Assembly (NCBI RefSeq): GCF_001550095.1 | Contig: NZ_LRUC01000036.1 | Span: 1 to 64,000, forward strand | From: Celeribacter ethanolicus | Lineage (GTDB): Bacteria; Pseudomonadota; Alphaproteobacteria; Rhodobacterales; Rhodobacteraceae | DNA: 64,000 bases | Reading direction: 5' to 3' | Notes under the pieces: model-generated | The model's database searches: none | Seen by the model: only the letters and a program-made list of their open reading frames with translations | Told to the model about the DNA's origin: nothing | In this document: positions 8,498-17,503 of the stretch, piece by piece | How the letters are laid out: every line of letters begins with the position of its first letter | Position numbering within the stretch: position 1 is the first letter of the stretch | Position numbers and translations under genes: made by a program

Positions 8498-9013
8498 TCA
8501 TGGGCATCTCGGAACACCTAAGCGTATCAGCTCTGCGCCGGAAAGTCGTGTGGCTGTGTAGATTTTGTAGCGGGCTTTCGTCATATACCAGTCCCTGACC
8601 GCTGCGGGGTAATAAGAGGCAATGATGCGGGACCATTGATCGAACTCGGTCTGACTGAGTTTCTCGCCGAACCTGTAGGGGCCGTGAAAGCCGAAGCTGG
8701 TCTGTGGCGAGACACAGACGTTATCGGCGCCGAGAAACATCGTGCAGCTCGACATGCAGGTGCCTCGGCGGATTTCGACACGTTGCCCGAGCCTGTTGAT
8801 CTCCTCGATCTCGTCGTGACGGGCGCGGACGCTTCCCCCGGGATCGCCATTGATGACAATTGTCGCACCTGGCTGTTGCGATCTTGGCCGGGCGGCATTG
8901 GCCTCCGTGCCCCAGATGGAGAGGCAAAGGGAGATGGCGAGAAAGGGCGCCATACACGCGTATAAGTCTTGGGCGCGCGCTGCGAGCGCACGACCGGTTC
9001 GATTGGAAAACAT
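8498..9013 (-). CDS. exported ClpP-like (COG3904-type) protein
   Basis: A 171-residue protein with a signal-type N-terminus (MFSNRTGRALAARAQ, FLAISLCLSIWGTEANA). The start at 9013 is preferred over an upstream ATG at 9061 because GGGGTG precedes it at good spacing. The mature part has the pattern of the periplasmic ClpP-like family: INGDPGGSVRARHDEIEEIN, EIRRGTCMSSCTMFLGA, and SFGFHGPY, in which a Ser/Cys-rich nucleophile region and a His are conserved. Proteolytic activity is not established for this group. It sits immediately downstream of the exopolysaccharide cluster on the same strand but behind a terminator, so it is probably independently expressed. Confidence 0.65.
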   Translation of the reverse strand: MFSNRTGRALAARAQDLYACMAPFLAISLCLSIWGTEANAARPRSQQPGATIVINGDPGGSVRARHDEIEEINRLGQRVEIRRGTCMSSCTMFLGADNVCVSPQTSFGFHGPYRFGEKLSQTEFDQWSRIIASYYPAAVRDWYMTKARYKIYTATRLSGAELIRLGVPRCP

Positions 9014-9040
9014 GAAAATCACCCCACGTGACAAGCCTGG

Positions 9041-9062
9041 GGTGTTCTCACCCCGGAACACC
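9041..9062. promoter_or_regulatory. dyad upstream of the ClpP-like gene
   Basis: GGTGTTC-N8-GAACACC is a perfect 7-bp inverted repeat 28 bases upstream of the ClpP-like start. It could be a repressor operator or a short RNA hairpin in the leader. Confidence 0.3.
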
Positions 9063-9141
9063 GATCCCCATCGGTTCAGGTGAGATTAGAGCAGAGAAAA
9101 CCTAAAGAAGTATTGAGCCTCTGGTTGCAGGGGCCGCAAAG

Positions 9142-9171
9142 AAAAAAGCACTCCGGCTGGAGTGCTTTTTT
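9142..9171. terminator. intrinsic terminator at the end of the polysaccharide cluster
   Basis: AAAAAAGCACTCC and GGAGTGCTTTTTT pair perfectly around a short loop, with A and T runs on both flanks. It lies 30 bases after the stop of the 74-residue YjbE-like gene on the minus strand. Confidence 0.85.
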
Positions 9172-9200
9172 CTATCTTCTCTGAAAGCGTCTCGAGTGAC

Positions 9201-9425
9201 TTAGTTCGTTGAGGTGGTGCTGGTGGTGCTGGTCGACGAGCTGCCGCCTCCGCTCGCCAGCGCCACCCCCAGAAGACCGATGGTTGGCGCAAGCAGGGGG
9301 AGGAAGTTCTGCACATCGCCTGCGGGCGGCAGAGTCACCTGCTCGTCGCCGGTCGCCTCCTGAGCGAAGGCTGCGGGCGCGGTGACAGCGAGGGCGGACA
9401 TCAGCAAAATTGCATATTTGGACAT
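9201..9425 (-). CDS. YjbE/GfcA-like small secreted Ser/Thr-rich protein
   Basis: A 74-residue protein with a clear signal peptide (MSKYAILLMSALAVTAPAAFA), a Pro/Leu-rich middle and the C-terminus LGVALASGGGSSSTSTTSTTSTN. The architecture of signal peptide, hydrophobic VGVALA segment, glycine run and Ser/Thr tail is that of E. coli YjbE and GfcA, whose genes head the yjbEFGH and gfc (group 4 capsule) operons. Here it is the last gene on the minus strand of a set containing Wza-, Wzc-, YjbF- and YjbH-like genes, which supports the match. Its molecular function is not known. Naming rests on pattern and context, since low-complexity tails can arise independently. Confidence 0.6.
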   Translation of the reverse strand: MSKYAILLMSALAVTAPAAFAQEATGDEQVTLPPAGDVQNFLPLLAPTIGLLGVALASGGGSSSTSTTSTTSTN

Positions 9426-9610
9426 GGTGTACTCACTATATTGATGGAAGTCCCCCGGAATGATCAGGGAAACAGTTCAACTTTAACGATAGCATACGCG
9501 ACTCAGCGTCAGATTACATCGAAAAAACTTATGGTTCGTTTATTTCGGTGCCGTTTTGCCGAGTGTGCGTAAAAACTAGCACAGGCCTGGCCGATGATGT
9601 TTCGCGATGC

Positions 9611-10966
9611 TTAGTCGATTGCGGCAATCCCTGTTGTGATCAGGGAGGGGGTGATTTGGCTGATCGTGCGGTTCCATTTGGTGACCGGCTGTTCAGCGAC
9701 AAAGACGATGTCATTCGGGCGCAACTCGAACCGCGCGGCCAGGGCCAGCTCTGCCGCGTTCTTGACGTTCAACTGCCATGCGGTGAGCGCATCGAATTCC
9801 ATCGGATCGTCCGAGGTGCGCAGCACGTAGATGTGCCGCGGATCCGCAGTTTGAATCGCAAGCCCCTTGCCGCCCTCATAAAGCGCGTCGGCGAGGCTGG
9901 CTTGTCGGCCGAGGGGCAGGATAAAACGCCCCTGTTGTTTGACCTCGCCCGTCAGGTAGACATAGTCCCGATCCGTGGCATCCAGCGCGACCTGTGCCTG
10001 ATAATTGCTCCGGGCTTCCTCTAGCTGATCGCGGCGTAGGGCGACCTCGGTTTGCAATTGCGACAGGGCAGCGGTGCGGGCATTCTGGCGGTATTCGGCG
10101 AGTTGAATCTGCTGGGCGAAATAGGCGGAGGCCTGGTCCAGCTGATAGGCGTCATCGACAAAGACACTGTCGCCGGCCAGCAGCGGGATCTTCTGGATGC
10201 GACTGTTGGCGTAAAGCGATTCGAGCGGCACCTGATAGATCGTGCCGTTGCGGTAAATCCGTACGGAGGTGTAATCGAGATTTGCGGCCGTGGTGCCCCC
10301 AACCTGAGCCAGTGCCTCATCGAGATACAGCGGTGTCAGCGTGACCGGGATCACGCCGGGCGTGGAGACCGCGCCGCCGATCGAGACCTTCTTGGAGTTG
10401 AACTGTGAAATCTCAAGGCTGAATGTCGGTTCGATTTGTGCGGCGACCAGGCTTTGGAACAGGGTCGCTTCCGCCTCCTCGAGCGTCAGCCCGGCAATGG
10501 CGACCCGGCCCACATCGGGAATGGCGATGCTGCCGTCATCCTGCACCGTATACCCTTGGCGGCTGTTCTGGGCGGCCAGGAGGCCGGAGAGTTCTGCGAC
10601 GGATGTGCCTGCGGGGGTCGCCAGCAGCACCACATCGCCAATGCCGATCTTGTAAGGCTGGGGCGTCACGGACGGGGGCAGACGTGTCTCAAGCGCATCG
10701 GGGCGGTTCTGCGCCGTATAGGCCGGTTCCGGGACGGCCCCCGTTCCGCGCAGACCGCTACCCGTGCCTGCCGTCGCCTTGAAGGCGGCGGGAAGGTCAT
10801 GGGGGGTGTAGGCGGAGCGGTTGGCGACCAACACGGATTGTGGCGTGACCTGCACCACCCGAACCTTGGCCTCATCTGTGGTGCCCGAAACCACGCGTTG
10901 ACTGTGATATGCGGCACCACAGGAGGAGAGTGCCAGGGTCGTGATGAAAGCAACGGCGATACGCAA
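9611..10966 (-). CDS. Wza/GfcE-like polysaccharide export lipoprotein
   Basis: A 451-residue outer-membrane exporter component. The lipobox LSSC puts the lipidated Cys at residue 16. A polysaccharide-export (PES) domain begins around PYKIGIGDVVLLATP and continues through YTVQDDGSIAIPDVGRVAIAGLTLEEAEATL. It is followed by SLBB-type repeats (VSIGGAVSTPGVIPVTLTP; YVYLTGEVKQQGRFILP) with a coiled stretch between them (YRQNARTAALSQLQTEVALRRDQLEEARSNYQ). The C-terminus WNRTISQITPSL may be the amphipathic outer-membrane helix of Wza. It partners with the tyrosine kinase encoded 147 bases upstream on the same strand. Confidence 0.9.
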   Translation of the reverse strand: MRIAVAFITTLALSSCGAAYHSQRVVSGTTDEAKVRVVQVTPQSVLVANRSAYTPHDLPAAFKATAGTGSGLRGTGAVPEPAYTAQNRPDALETRLPPSVTPQPYKIGIGDVVLLATPAGTSVAELSGLLAAQNSRQGYTVQDDGSIAIPDVGRVAIAGLTLEEAEATLFQSLVAAQIEPTFSLEISQFNSKKVSIGGAVSTPGVIPVTLTPLYLDEALAQVGGTTAANLDYTSVRIYRNGTIYQVPLESLYANSRIQKIPLLAGDSVFVDDAYQLDQASAYFAQQIQLAEYRQNARTAALSQLQTEVALRRDQLEEARSNYQAQVALDATDRDYVYLTGEVKQQGRFILPLGRQASLADALYEGGKGLAIQTADPRHIYVLRTSDDPMEFDALTAWQLNVKNAAELALAARFELRPNDIVFVAEQPVTKWNRTISQITPSLITTGIAAID

Positions 10967-11113
10967 CGGGTCAGTCCTTGTTCAAATGCACAGCTTAGAG
11001 CTGTCATAACGAAAAATAACGCGCGCAACCATTCGGTTTTCCTTTTGGCGATGGGGAAGCGCGTCAGGCGCCTCGAAACCGAGGCAGATCATGGGAGATG
11101 TCCTGAGATTCGG

Positions 11114-13189
11114 TCAGTTTGTGTAATACTTGGCGCCATAAGAGCCGTAGGCCCCATAGGAGTCCCCGTAGCCATAGTGTTTCATGCCTTTCGGGTCGAT
11201 CTGGTTGAGCACCAGCCCGGTGACACTCACTCCGACAGTCTCGAACATCCGCAGCGCGTCCCGCACCTGGGTCTTCGTGGTCTTGTCCCAATGGACGGTG
11301 AAGAGCACCGTATCGGCATGTTGAGCGACAACCCGCGCATCGGGGACGACGAGGACCGGCGGCGTGTCGATAATGACCATGTCATAGGCTTTGCGCGCGG
11401 TTTCAAGGAAGTCTGCGAATCTCTCGGAGGACAGGATATCTGCGGCATTGACGTTCGAGGGTTCGCTGATGAGGATGTCGGCCTTCATCACCGGATCGTG
11501 CATGACGGCCTCCTCGAGGGAGATCTCCCCGGCGAGAACGGCCATGATCCCCTTGGCGTCCTTGACGTCGAGATACTGGCTGAACACACGGCGTCGGATA
11601 TCGCCTTCGATCAGCAGGACCTTTTTCCCGAGCCCGACGAAATTCTGGGCCAGCGCGAAGGAAACCGTGGTTTTCCCTTCACCGGGCAGAGAGGAGCTCA
11701 GCATGATGATTTGCGGTGTCTTGTCCAGCCCGGACAACATCACGGAGGTTCGAAGGTTGCGGACCGCCTCGGCCGCCGCAGAGGCCGGTTTGTCCGCAAG
11801 ATATTCCAACCCTTCGCGACGGTTGTTCGAGGGCAGAAGCGGGATTTGTCCCATCACGGACAGGCCGGTTTCCGCCTCAAGATCGGAGGCCTGCCGGTAG
11901 CCGTGTTGCCGCATTTCCCACAGCAAGGCCAAAGCCGCGCCGATCATGGCGCCAAGAATAATCGACATGGCCAGAATGAGCGATTTGCGTGGCTCTGAAG
12001 GTCCGTCGGGCAATACCGCGTTGGACAGAATACGGCTGTCCGCCTGTTGAATGCCTTCCTGTGCCGATGTCTCCTTGAGGCGGCTCAGGAAATATTCGTA
12101 CAGCAACCGGCTGGCCTCGGCTTCGCGGGTCAACTGCTGAAGCTGGATCAGCTCGTCGCTTTGCCTGGCGATATCCGCCTCACGCATCGCGATGCTGGTT
12201 TCGAGGGATTGCACCTGTGCCTCTGTGCGCTGCACCTGCGTGGAGGCTTGCATCACAAGCTGGTTGAACCGGGCGTCGAACGCGGCGCCCTCACCCGTTT
12301 CGTGATACAGTGTCGCCAGACGAGGATCGCCCGCAACTTCGGCTTTCTGTCCGGCGGAGGCCGTTTTCGCCGCGTTCAACGCGTCCAGCCGTGCGGTTTC
12401 GCTTTGCAGGGAGGTGCGCATGGTCTGAAGCCGCTCGCGCAACTCCTTGAGCTGACGTTCGAGCGCCTGGACGGTTTCGATGCTGACGACTTCCGAATTG
12501 GCCGAGAATTCCGAGACACGCGCTTCGGCCTGTTCCAGCTCCAGTTTGAGGTCCGCGACCCGTGTCGTGAGCCATTCTGAGGCATCGCGGGTCGCTTCGA
12601 ATTTCACATCCATCTGATAGAGAATGTATTGTTCCGCGATCGTATCGGCGAGCAGGGCGGATTTCTCCGCAGCTTCGGTTTCGACCGTGACTTGCAGGAC
12701 ATAGGTATTGGGCACGTTGCGCACGGACATGCGTTCCAGCATGGCGTTGATTGCCAGAGTGGTCTGCTGGTCTTGCGTCGGCCTGTCGCGCTCCGAGCCG
12801 GTCAGAACATTCCTGAGCCTGGTTTTCAGGCCGGGTGGCACAAGGGTGGCGTTGAACTCGGGGTCTTCCGTCAGCTTCGCGGCAGTGACGACGCGCTCGA
12901 GCAGGCGGCGGCTTTTGAGCACCTCGACTTCGGTGTTGATGGCTTCGGAATCGGTTCCGAGGCTTGGCAAGACCGCGCCGAGATCCAGCAACTGTTCACC
13001 AGAGGAATCGAGCAGGATCACGGAGGTGGCCCGATATTTCGGGGTCGCAATTGCAAATGCGTAAACGGCACCAATCAGGGCGCAAGCCACGATGCTTGCG
13101 AGAATCCACAGTTTCTTGCGCCAGAGCACGCTGAGCAAGGCGCCAAGGTCGATCACGTCGTCGTCGGAGATGTTCGGGGAGGAGGGCAA
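11114..13189 (-). CDS. Wzc/Etk-like polysaccharide co-polymerase with BY-kinase domain
   Basis: A 691-residue inner-membrane protein controlling polysaccharide chain length and export. An N-terminal Wzz domain starts with DDVIDLGALLSVLWRKKLWIL leading into a transmembrane helix. Long periplasmic coiled coils follow (residues ~180-380), then a second membrane span (SLILAMSIILGAMIGAALALLWEM). The cytoplasmic bacterial tyrosine kinase domain has Walker A SSLPGEGKTTVSFA (~498-511) and the A'/B motif MVIIDTPPVLVVPDARVV (~605-620). The C-terminus is a tyrosine cluster (HYGYGDSYGAYGSYGAKYY), the usual autophosphorylation site. No low-molecular-weight tyrosine phosphatase is present in this cluster. 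Confidence 0.93.
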   Translation of the reverse strand: MPSSPNISDDDVIDLGALLSVLWRKKLWILASIVACALIGAVYAFAIATPKYRATSVILLDSSGEQLLDLGAVLPSLGTDSEAINTEVEVLKSRRLLERVVTAAKLTEDPEFNATLVPPGLKTRLRNVLTGSERDRPTQDQQTTLAINAMLERMSVRNVPNTYVLQVTVETEAAEKSALLADTIAEQYILYQMDVKFEATRDASEWLTTRVADLKLELEQAEARVSEFSANSEVVSIETVQALERQLKELRERLQTMRTSLQSETARLDALNAAKTASAGQKAEVAGDPRLATLYHETGEGAAFDARFNQLVMQASTQVQRTEAQVQSLETSIAMREADIARQSDELIQLQQLTREAEASRLLYEYFLSRLKETSAQEGIQQADSRILSNAVLPDGPSEPRKSLILAMSIILGAMIGAALALLWEMRQHGYRQASDLEAETGLSVMGQIPLLPSNNRREGLEYLADKPASAAAEAVRNLRTSVMLSGLDKTPQIIMLSSSLPGEGKTTVSFALAQNFVGLGKKVLLIEGDIRRRVFSQYLDVKDAKGIMAVLAGEISLEEAVMHDPVMKADILISEPSNVNAADILSSERFADFLETARKAYDMVIIDTPPVLVVPDARVVAQHADTVLFTVHWDKTTKTQVRDALRMFETVGVSVTGLVLNQIDPKGMKHYGYGDSYGAYGSYGAKYYTN

Positions 13190-13293
13190 CGCTAACTTGT
13201 TCCTTTTACATGATACTTTTTGAGATCAATCCGAAAACCGAGAGGACGGCAACTGTGTTTCGGCCATACCCCTTTTTGTCGCAGGACTGAGTT

Positions 13294-13947
13294 TCAAGGT
13301 TTGATGAGCCGGAGGGCCAATTCACCGGTCTCCGTACTGACCCACTGACGTGACTGTACGATGGTCCGGGTGCCGCGCTCCACCCAGAACAGATTGCGAA
13401 AAGCCATCTGGCCGTTCCGGCAGGTTTCATAAAACAGCTCTGTGTCCGCGGTGTAACTTTCGCTGAGCTGAACGGGTTCCTGTTTCTCGCGGGTGATCTG
13501 ACAGCGGAAGGCAAAGGTCTCGGCGGTGCTTCCTTCGGTGAGCAGGGTGACGAAACGTTCGGTGACAGTTTCCCGCCCGGATGTGAGGGCCGCCCGCGTG
13601 GCTCGCGCATCCGCCGCGAGCTGATCGTCGCCGAAGCCGCGCGTGGCAATCAACATCCCGTCCTTCATCCCAAGAGACAGCCGGTCCGGAGAAATCCAGG
13701 TTTCCTCGCCCCTGGCATTGACCGTCTGGCGCAGGAAGATCGTGTAGGCGTTTTCGCCGTTCTGAAGCCCGGCCACATAGCCCGGGGCTCCTGAGCGTTG
13801 GGCCGCGAGAAAGTCGGCTCCGGGTTCGAACCCTTTGGAACGGTTGAAGAATTGCTGGGCGAGCGCGGACTGGTTCGGGTCCGACGAACAGCCGCTCAGC
13901 ACCGCGACAAAGCCGAGCAGGAGTGCGATGCGGGTCTTCACGCTCAT
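13294..13947 (-). CDS. yjbF: YjbF/GfcB-family lipoprotein
   Basis: A 217-residue lipoprotein with lipobox LSGC (Cys20). The body, with FFNRSKGFEP, GGLQNGENAYTIFLRQ-like and TWISPDRLSLGMKDGMLIATRGFGDDQ segments, is typical of the YjbF/GfcB group found in exopolysaccharide and group 4 capsule operons. The ATG at 13945-13947 overlaps the stop of yjbH (ATGA), so translation is coupled. Location is the periplasmic face of the outer membrane; mechanistic role is not established. Confidence 0.85.
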   Translation of the reverse strand: MSVKTRIALLLGFVAVLSGCSSDPNQSALAQQFFNRSKGFEPGADFLAAQRSGAPGYVAGLQNGENAYTIFLRQTVNARGEETWISPDRLSLGMKDGMLIATRGFGDDQLAADARATRAALTSGRETVTERFVTLLTEGSTAETFAFRCQITREKQEPVQLSESYTADTELFYETCRNGQMAFRNLFWVERGTRTIVQSRQWVSTETGELALRLIKP

Positions 13948-16055
13948 CTCCAGAACCTCCCCCAACGGTCTTCCAGCTCGTTTGTCTGGCTGGCCCTGAC
14001 CACCTCGTAAAGCCGGTTGCGCACATCGAGCCGCGCACCTCCGTCGCGCTGGACCGGGCGGATGGTCGTGCCATAGCCGCCTTGCACCGGCGCGCCGCTC
14101 AGCCAGTCGATCGGGACGGTGAAGCGAATCCCCTTGTCGAAGGAGCCTTCGCCGAAATCGTCGAAGGAGACATCGGTGAGGGTGAAAAAGGCGCCGACCC
14201 GGAAGCCATTGTCGAATTCGCGGTCGAGAGAAAACGTCGCGCCATAATCCCCGGCGAGATAGCGCCCGACATCGACCTGGCCGAGATAGCCGCGACCGAA
14301 ATCGTAATAGACCGAGGCATGGCCGGTCACGATGTCGTACTCCTGAAATCCGAAGAGCTGATCGAATTCCCTCTGTTTCGCGTAGTTCACTTCGGCACCA
14401 AGCGCGAGCGGACCGTTGACCGGTTTCCAGAGCAGTTCCGTGGACAGGCCCCCATACATGGTTTCCAGATAACCCGCGGTCACCCGGCCAAAGAGGTTTT
14501 TGCCGGGGCGGAAGAAATATTCCGCCGTGAGATGCTTGATCTCCAGATCGGATTGCTTGGCATATTCGACGATATCGGTGCGCACATGGGGCAGGACCGA
14601 ATTGGACGGACGGGTGCTTTCGTCGAGGTTGCCGATGACCGGCTGCCGGATTGCCCCGGAAAAGATCAGCCCGCGCATCGGCTTGAAGGCGGCTTCGGCC
14701 TGAAGACCCAGATCGGCGCGCAGGGGGCTGTCGGGGTCGAACAGCGCGGGGTCGAGATAGGGGCTCAGACGCCAGTCGAATTTGGGATAGGTCCCGGTAA
14801 TCGTCGCAGCCTCCGTACGGGGCGCGTCCTCGAAACCGGCGCGGGCATAGCTGCGCCAACTGCCATCGAGATCGTATTCCAGCGCTTCGAGATCGTCGCG
14901 GCGCAGGGTGGTGCGCGCGGTGGTCATCCCGTTCGCGGTGCTTTCCACGCGAAAGGTCGTCACCGTCTCGGGCAGATGATTGGCCAGAACCCGGGCCGTG
15001 CGGCCGAGCGTCTGGGCCTCGGCCGGATAACGCCCGTTGGCAATGCGCACCGTGGCGGTCGCGCCCTCGACCGTGATGCCTTCGAGCGTGATGCCCTGAT
15101 CCCGGAGCGCGGCGGACAGGGGGCTGTTGCCGGTCTGAACACTGCCTTCATTCCAAGACAGCGCCGCGGCGCTCTGGCGCGGCATGAGGGCTGGCGGGGC
15201 TTCTTCGATGCCGCTGGCATAGGCGGGGGTCCGTGGGTTGATCGGCAGGCTGGCCATGAAGCCGATCTCGGAGCCGTGCAGCGCATAGACCGTCAGATCC
15301 GCCCCGTTGTCGAACCCGTAGGACAGCGCGGCATTGACGGGGGTCTTGTGCTGGAAACCGGCATTCGCGACCTCGGTTTCATAGGCATCGGAGGAATATT
15401 CCAGTTTGAAGGACAGGCGTGGATTGATCTGATAGGCCAGCCCGCCAAACAGCGCCGCATCGCCATGGAACCACTGGTCCACGTCGAGCTGCCCGGTGTC
15501 GCCACCTGCGCCTTGCACCTCAGAACGGGTCTTGAAACTGTCGGAGAGCGCGCCCAGAGGGTTCGAAAAGCCGCCATAGCTGCCCAGACGCCCCCAACCG
15601 ATCCCGCCGGTGACCGCCAGGCGGTCGTCCATGAAATGTTTGGTGGCCGCGATATATTCCGACCCGTATAGCCCGGTGCCCCCGAAGTCGCGGAGGCCGA
15701 TCACCATCGAAGGGCGCAGCTCGGTTTCCACGGCGAAAAGATAGCCCAGATCGAAGCTCCGGTCGTATCGCGTGGTGCCCGCCCCATCGAAGGCGTCGAC
15801 AATCGCATAACGGAAACTCCCGAAAACCCGAGGCGTGATCTGAAAACTGAGGTTGTACTTCTGCGTGCCGCTATGGAAAGCCGTCGACAGTTGCAGGGTG
15901 CCATCTTCGAAGACATCGCCGGAGGGCATGTCGATGAGACCGGGAGTACCGAACTCGGAGACCGGAAACTTGAGTTCCACATCCTGGCTCAGAGCGGGTG
16001 TGGCGGACATGGCTGCGGAGACCCAAAGCCCATGAAAATATTTATGAAACGTCAC
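13944..16055 (-). CDS. yjbH: YjbH/GfcD-family outer-membrane exopolysaccharide protein
   Basis: A protein of about 703 residues. A GTG at 16053-16055 with GAGG upstream gives a signal peptide ending near ATPALSQD; an earlier ATG at 16154 is possible but puts an unlikely leader in front. Repeated beta-strand patterns (FGSFRYAIVDAFD, YDRSFDLGYLFAVE, LRPSMVIGLRDFGGTGLYGSEYIAATK, LSFKLEYSSDAYETE) match the YjbH beta-barrel family, and the C-terminal half is a second barrel-like region. Its length agrees with E. coli YjbH/GfcD (about 700). It is the first gene of the minus-strand cluster and overlaps yjbF by 4 bases. Confidence 0.85.
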   Translation of the reverse strand: MTFHKYFHGLWVSAAMSATPALSQDVELKFPVSEFGTPGLIDMPSGDVFEDGTLQLSTAFHSGTQKYNLSFQITPRVFGSFRYAIVDAFDGAGTTRYDRSFDLGYLFAVETELRPSMVIGLRDFGGTGLYGSEYIAATKHFMDDRLAVTGGIGWGRLGSYGGFSNPLGALSDSFKTRSEVQGAGGDTGQLDVDQWFHGDAALFGGLAYQINPRLSFKLEYSSDAYETEVANAGFQHKTPVNAALSYGFDNGADLTVYALHGSEIGFMASLPINPRTPAYASGIEEAPPALMPRQSAAALSWNEGSVQTGNSPLSAALRDQGITLEGITVEGATATVRIANGRYPAEAQTLGRTARVLANHLPETVTTFRVESTANGMTTARTTLRRDDLEALEYDLDGSWRSYARAGFEDAPRTEAATITGTYPKFDWRLSPYLDPALFDPDSPLRADLGLQAEAAFKPMRGLIFSGAIRQPVIGNLDESTRPSNSVLPHVRTDIVEYAKQSDLEIKHLTAEYFFRPGKNLFGRVTAGYLETMYGGLSTELLWKPVNGPLALGAEVNYAKQREFDQLFGFQEYDIVTGHASVYYDFGRGYLGQVDVGRYLAGDYGATFSLDREFDNGFRVGAFFTLTDVSFDDFGEGSFDKGIRFTVPIDWLSGAPVQGGYGTTIRPVQRDGGARLDVRNRLYEVVRASQTNELEDRWGRFWR

Positions 16056-16357
16056 TCCGCACCTCAAGCTTTTGGAGTCGTATAGCTTGCCTGACCCGAC
16101 ATGAAAACTCTCCTCTATATTGTGCGGCAGAGGATGTGCCGTCAAACAGGTCATATTGTGTCATTTGCATCGGTCGGCGCTTTTTCGCTCTTAAATTCAG
16201 CGGAGAAATGTCGTTGGCGTCTGCGGCAGGGGGGGCGCGCCCGGTGTTGAAACAGGGGAAAGGACCTCTGGAAACCCGTGCGCAGAGACCATAGCTTTTG
16301 CAGGCAGAAGGCGATGGGGGCTGCCCCGTCGAAAGCCGAGCTGAAAGGACCGCCCTA
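16056..16357. other. divergent intergenic region of the polysaccharide cluster
   Basis: This 302-base gap separates yjbH from the divergent phosphatase gene. Apart from the candidate minus-strand promoter at 16117-16145 I see a GC-rich run (ggggggg near 16232) and no further gene. Confidence 0.5.
16117..16145 (-). promoter_or_regulatory. candidate sigma-70 promoter of the yjbH cluster
   Basis: On the minus strand TTGACG (16145-16140) and CAATAT (16122-16117) are separated by exactly 17 bases. A start near 16110 would give a leader of about 55 bases before the yjbH GTG. Confidence 0.45.
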
Positions 16358-17140
16358 GTGCTCAGACATTTGTTCCGCCGCAGCAGGCCCCAGATGACGG
16401 AGGCGCCGCTCCCGCAGCGTTTCGATGGGGGCGCTCCGGTGCCCGAGGGGGCGCTGGCCATTGTCGGGGATCTTCATGGCCAGCTTGCCTGTCTGGACAG
16501 GATGATCGACCAACTGTCCGAGCGCGCCGGATCGTCGCGCTGGATTTTCGTCGGTGATTTCATTGATCGCGGGGACCACAGCGCCGAGGTCCTCGACCGT
16601 CTCAGGACGCTCGAATCGGACCGTCCCGACACGGTGTTCCTCCTCGGCAACCACGAAGAGATGATGCTGGCTTTCCTGAGGGACCCTGAACAGGCTGGGA
16701 ACCGCTGGATGCGCCATGGCGGATTGCAGACCATGGCAAGTTTCGGGTCGTTCCAGCTTGGGGTGCAAAATGCGCCCGAGGCGTTGCGCGTCGCGCGGGA
16801 CCGGCTTGTGGAGGTCATGCCCGAGGGGTTGCAGACCTGGCTCGCCGGGCGACCGCGGTGGTTCGAAAGCGGCAATGTGGCCGTGGTGCACGCCGGGGCC
16901 GATCCCGCGACGCCGATGGGATTGCAAAAGGATCAGTCCCTGACATGGGGGCACCGCGCTTTTGGGCAGCAGGCCCGCAAAGACGGTGTCTGGGTCGTGC
17001 ATGGCCATACAATCGTCGATCTGCCACAGGAGAAGAACGGTGTCATTTCCATAGACACCGGGGCCTATGCGACGGGGCGTTTGACGGCAGCGTTGATCGC
17101 CGACGGCCATGTCGAATTCGTGCAGGCCCGAGCGCAGTGA
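16358..17140 (+). CDS. PPP-family serine/threonine phosphatase
   Basis: A protein of about 260 residues with the complete PPP metallophosphatase signature: GDLHG (~36-40), GDFIDRGD (~65-72), GNHEEMM (~97-103) and VVHGHTI (~212). The GTG at 16358 is preferred: GAAAGG lies about 10 bases upstream and the frame before it has no ribosome binding site. Members dephosphorylate phospho-Ser/Thr (sometimes Tyr) proteins in the cytoplasm. It diverges from the polysaccharide cluster, whose tyrosine kinase lacks the usual Wzb/Etp phosphatase, so a functional link is conceivable but not shown. Confidence 0.85.
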   Translation: MLRHLFRRSRPQMTEAPLPQRFDGGAPVPEGALAIVGDLHGQLACLDRMIDQLSERAGSSRWIFVGDFIDRGDHSAEVLDRLRTLESDRPDTVFLLGNHEEMMLAFLRDPEQAGNRWMRHGGLQTMASFGSFQLGVQNAPEALRVARDRLVEVMPEGLQTWLAGRPRWFESGNVAVVHAGADPATPMGLQKDQSLTWGHRAFGQQARKDGVWVVHGHTIVDLPQEKNGVISIDTGAYATGRLTAALIADGHVEFVQARAQ

Positions 17141-17162
17141 TGCGTCGGAGCCTCTTGAGCGT

Positions 17163-17495
17163 TCATCTGCGCATGGATCTGCCGGCCTGGACCCCTTCTC
17201 CGAACGCCAGAGCGATACGTGCGAAGAGATCTTGTTGCGTTGGACCGGAGGGGGACGCGAGCGGTGTCGGGGGCGTCTGACGTTTCGTGGCGAGAGCCAG
17301 GGCCATGAGGCCGGCGCCGACGTAAAGCAGCCCGATCACGAGAGCGGCGAATTGTGCGCCGTGCAGGGCGGAAAGCACGAGCCAGGCTGCGACGGTCAGA
17401 AAACCGGTCCCGACCAAAAGCAGGAGCAGTCCGACCGAGGCCCAGGCCGCACGACGTGCGCCCCGGGCCACTCTTGTGTGAACGGCGTTCAGCAT
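17163..17495 (-). CDS. phage-holin-III-like small membrane protein
   Basis: A 110-residue protein with two hydrophobic helices (ASVGLLLLLVGTGFLTVAAWLVL and FAALVIGLLYVGAGLMALALA) and a charged tail. This is the layout of the holin-superfamily-III/DUF1469-type proteins commonly paired with DUF883 genes. It starts 8 bases after the DUF883 gene, with TGAGG as ribosome binding site, and is probably co-transcribed from the EcfG promoter at 17866-17891. No lysis genes are near, so the holin name describes fold, not function. Confidence 0.65.
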   Translation of the reverse strand: MLNAVHTRVARGARRAAWASVGLLLLLVGTGFLTVAAWLVLSALHGAQFAALVIGLLYVGAGLMALALATKRQTPPTPLASPSGPTQQDLFARIALAFGEGVQAGRSMRR

Positions 17496-17503
17496 GAGAG
17501 GCC

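Noticed and set aside
17163-17495. prophage holin gene
   Set aside because: The two-helix layout is holin-like but there are no lysis or phage genes nearby, and it is paired with DUF883 under a stress promoter.
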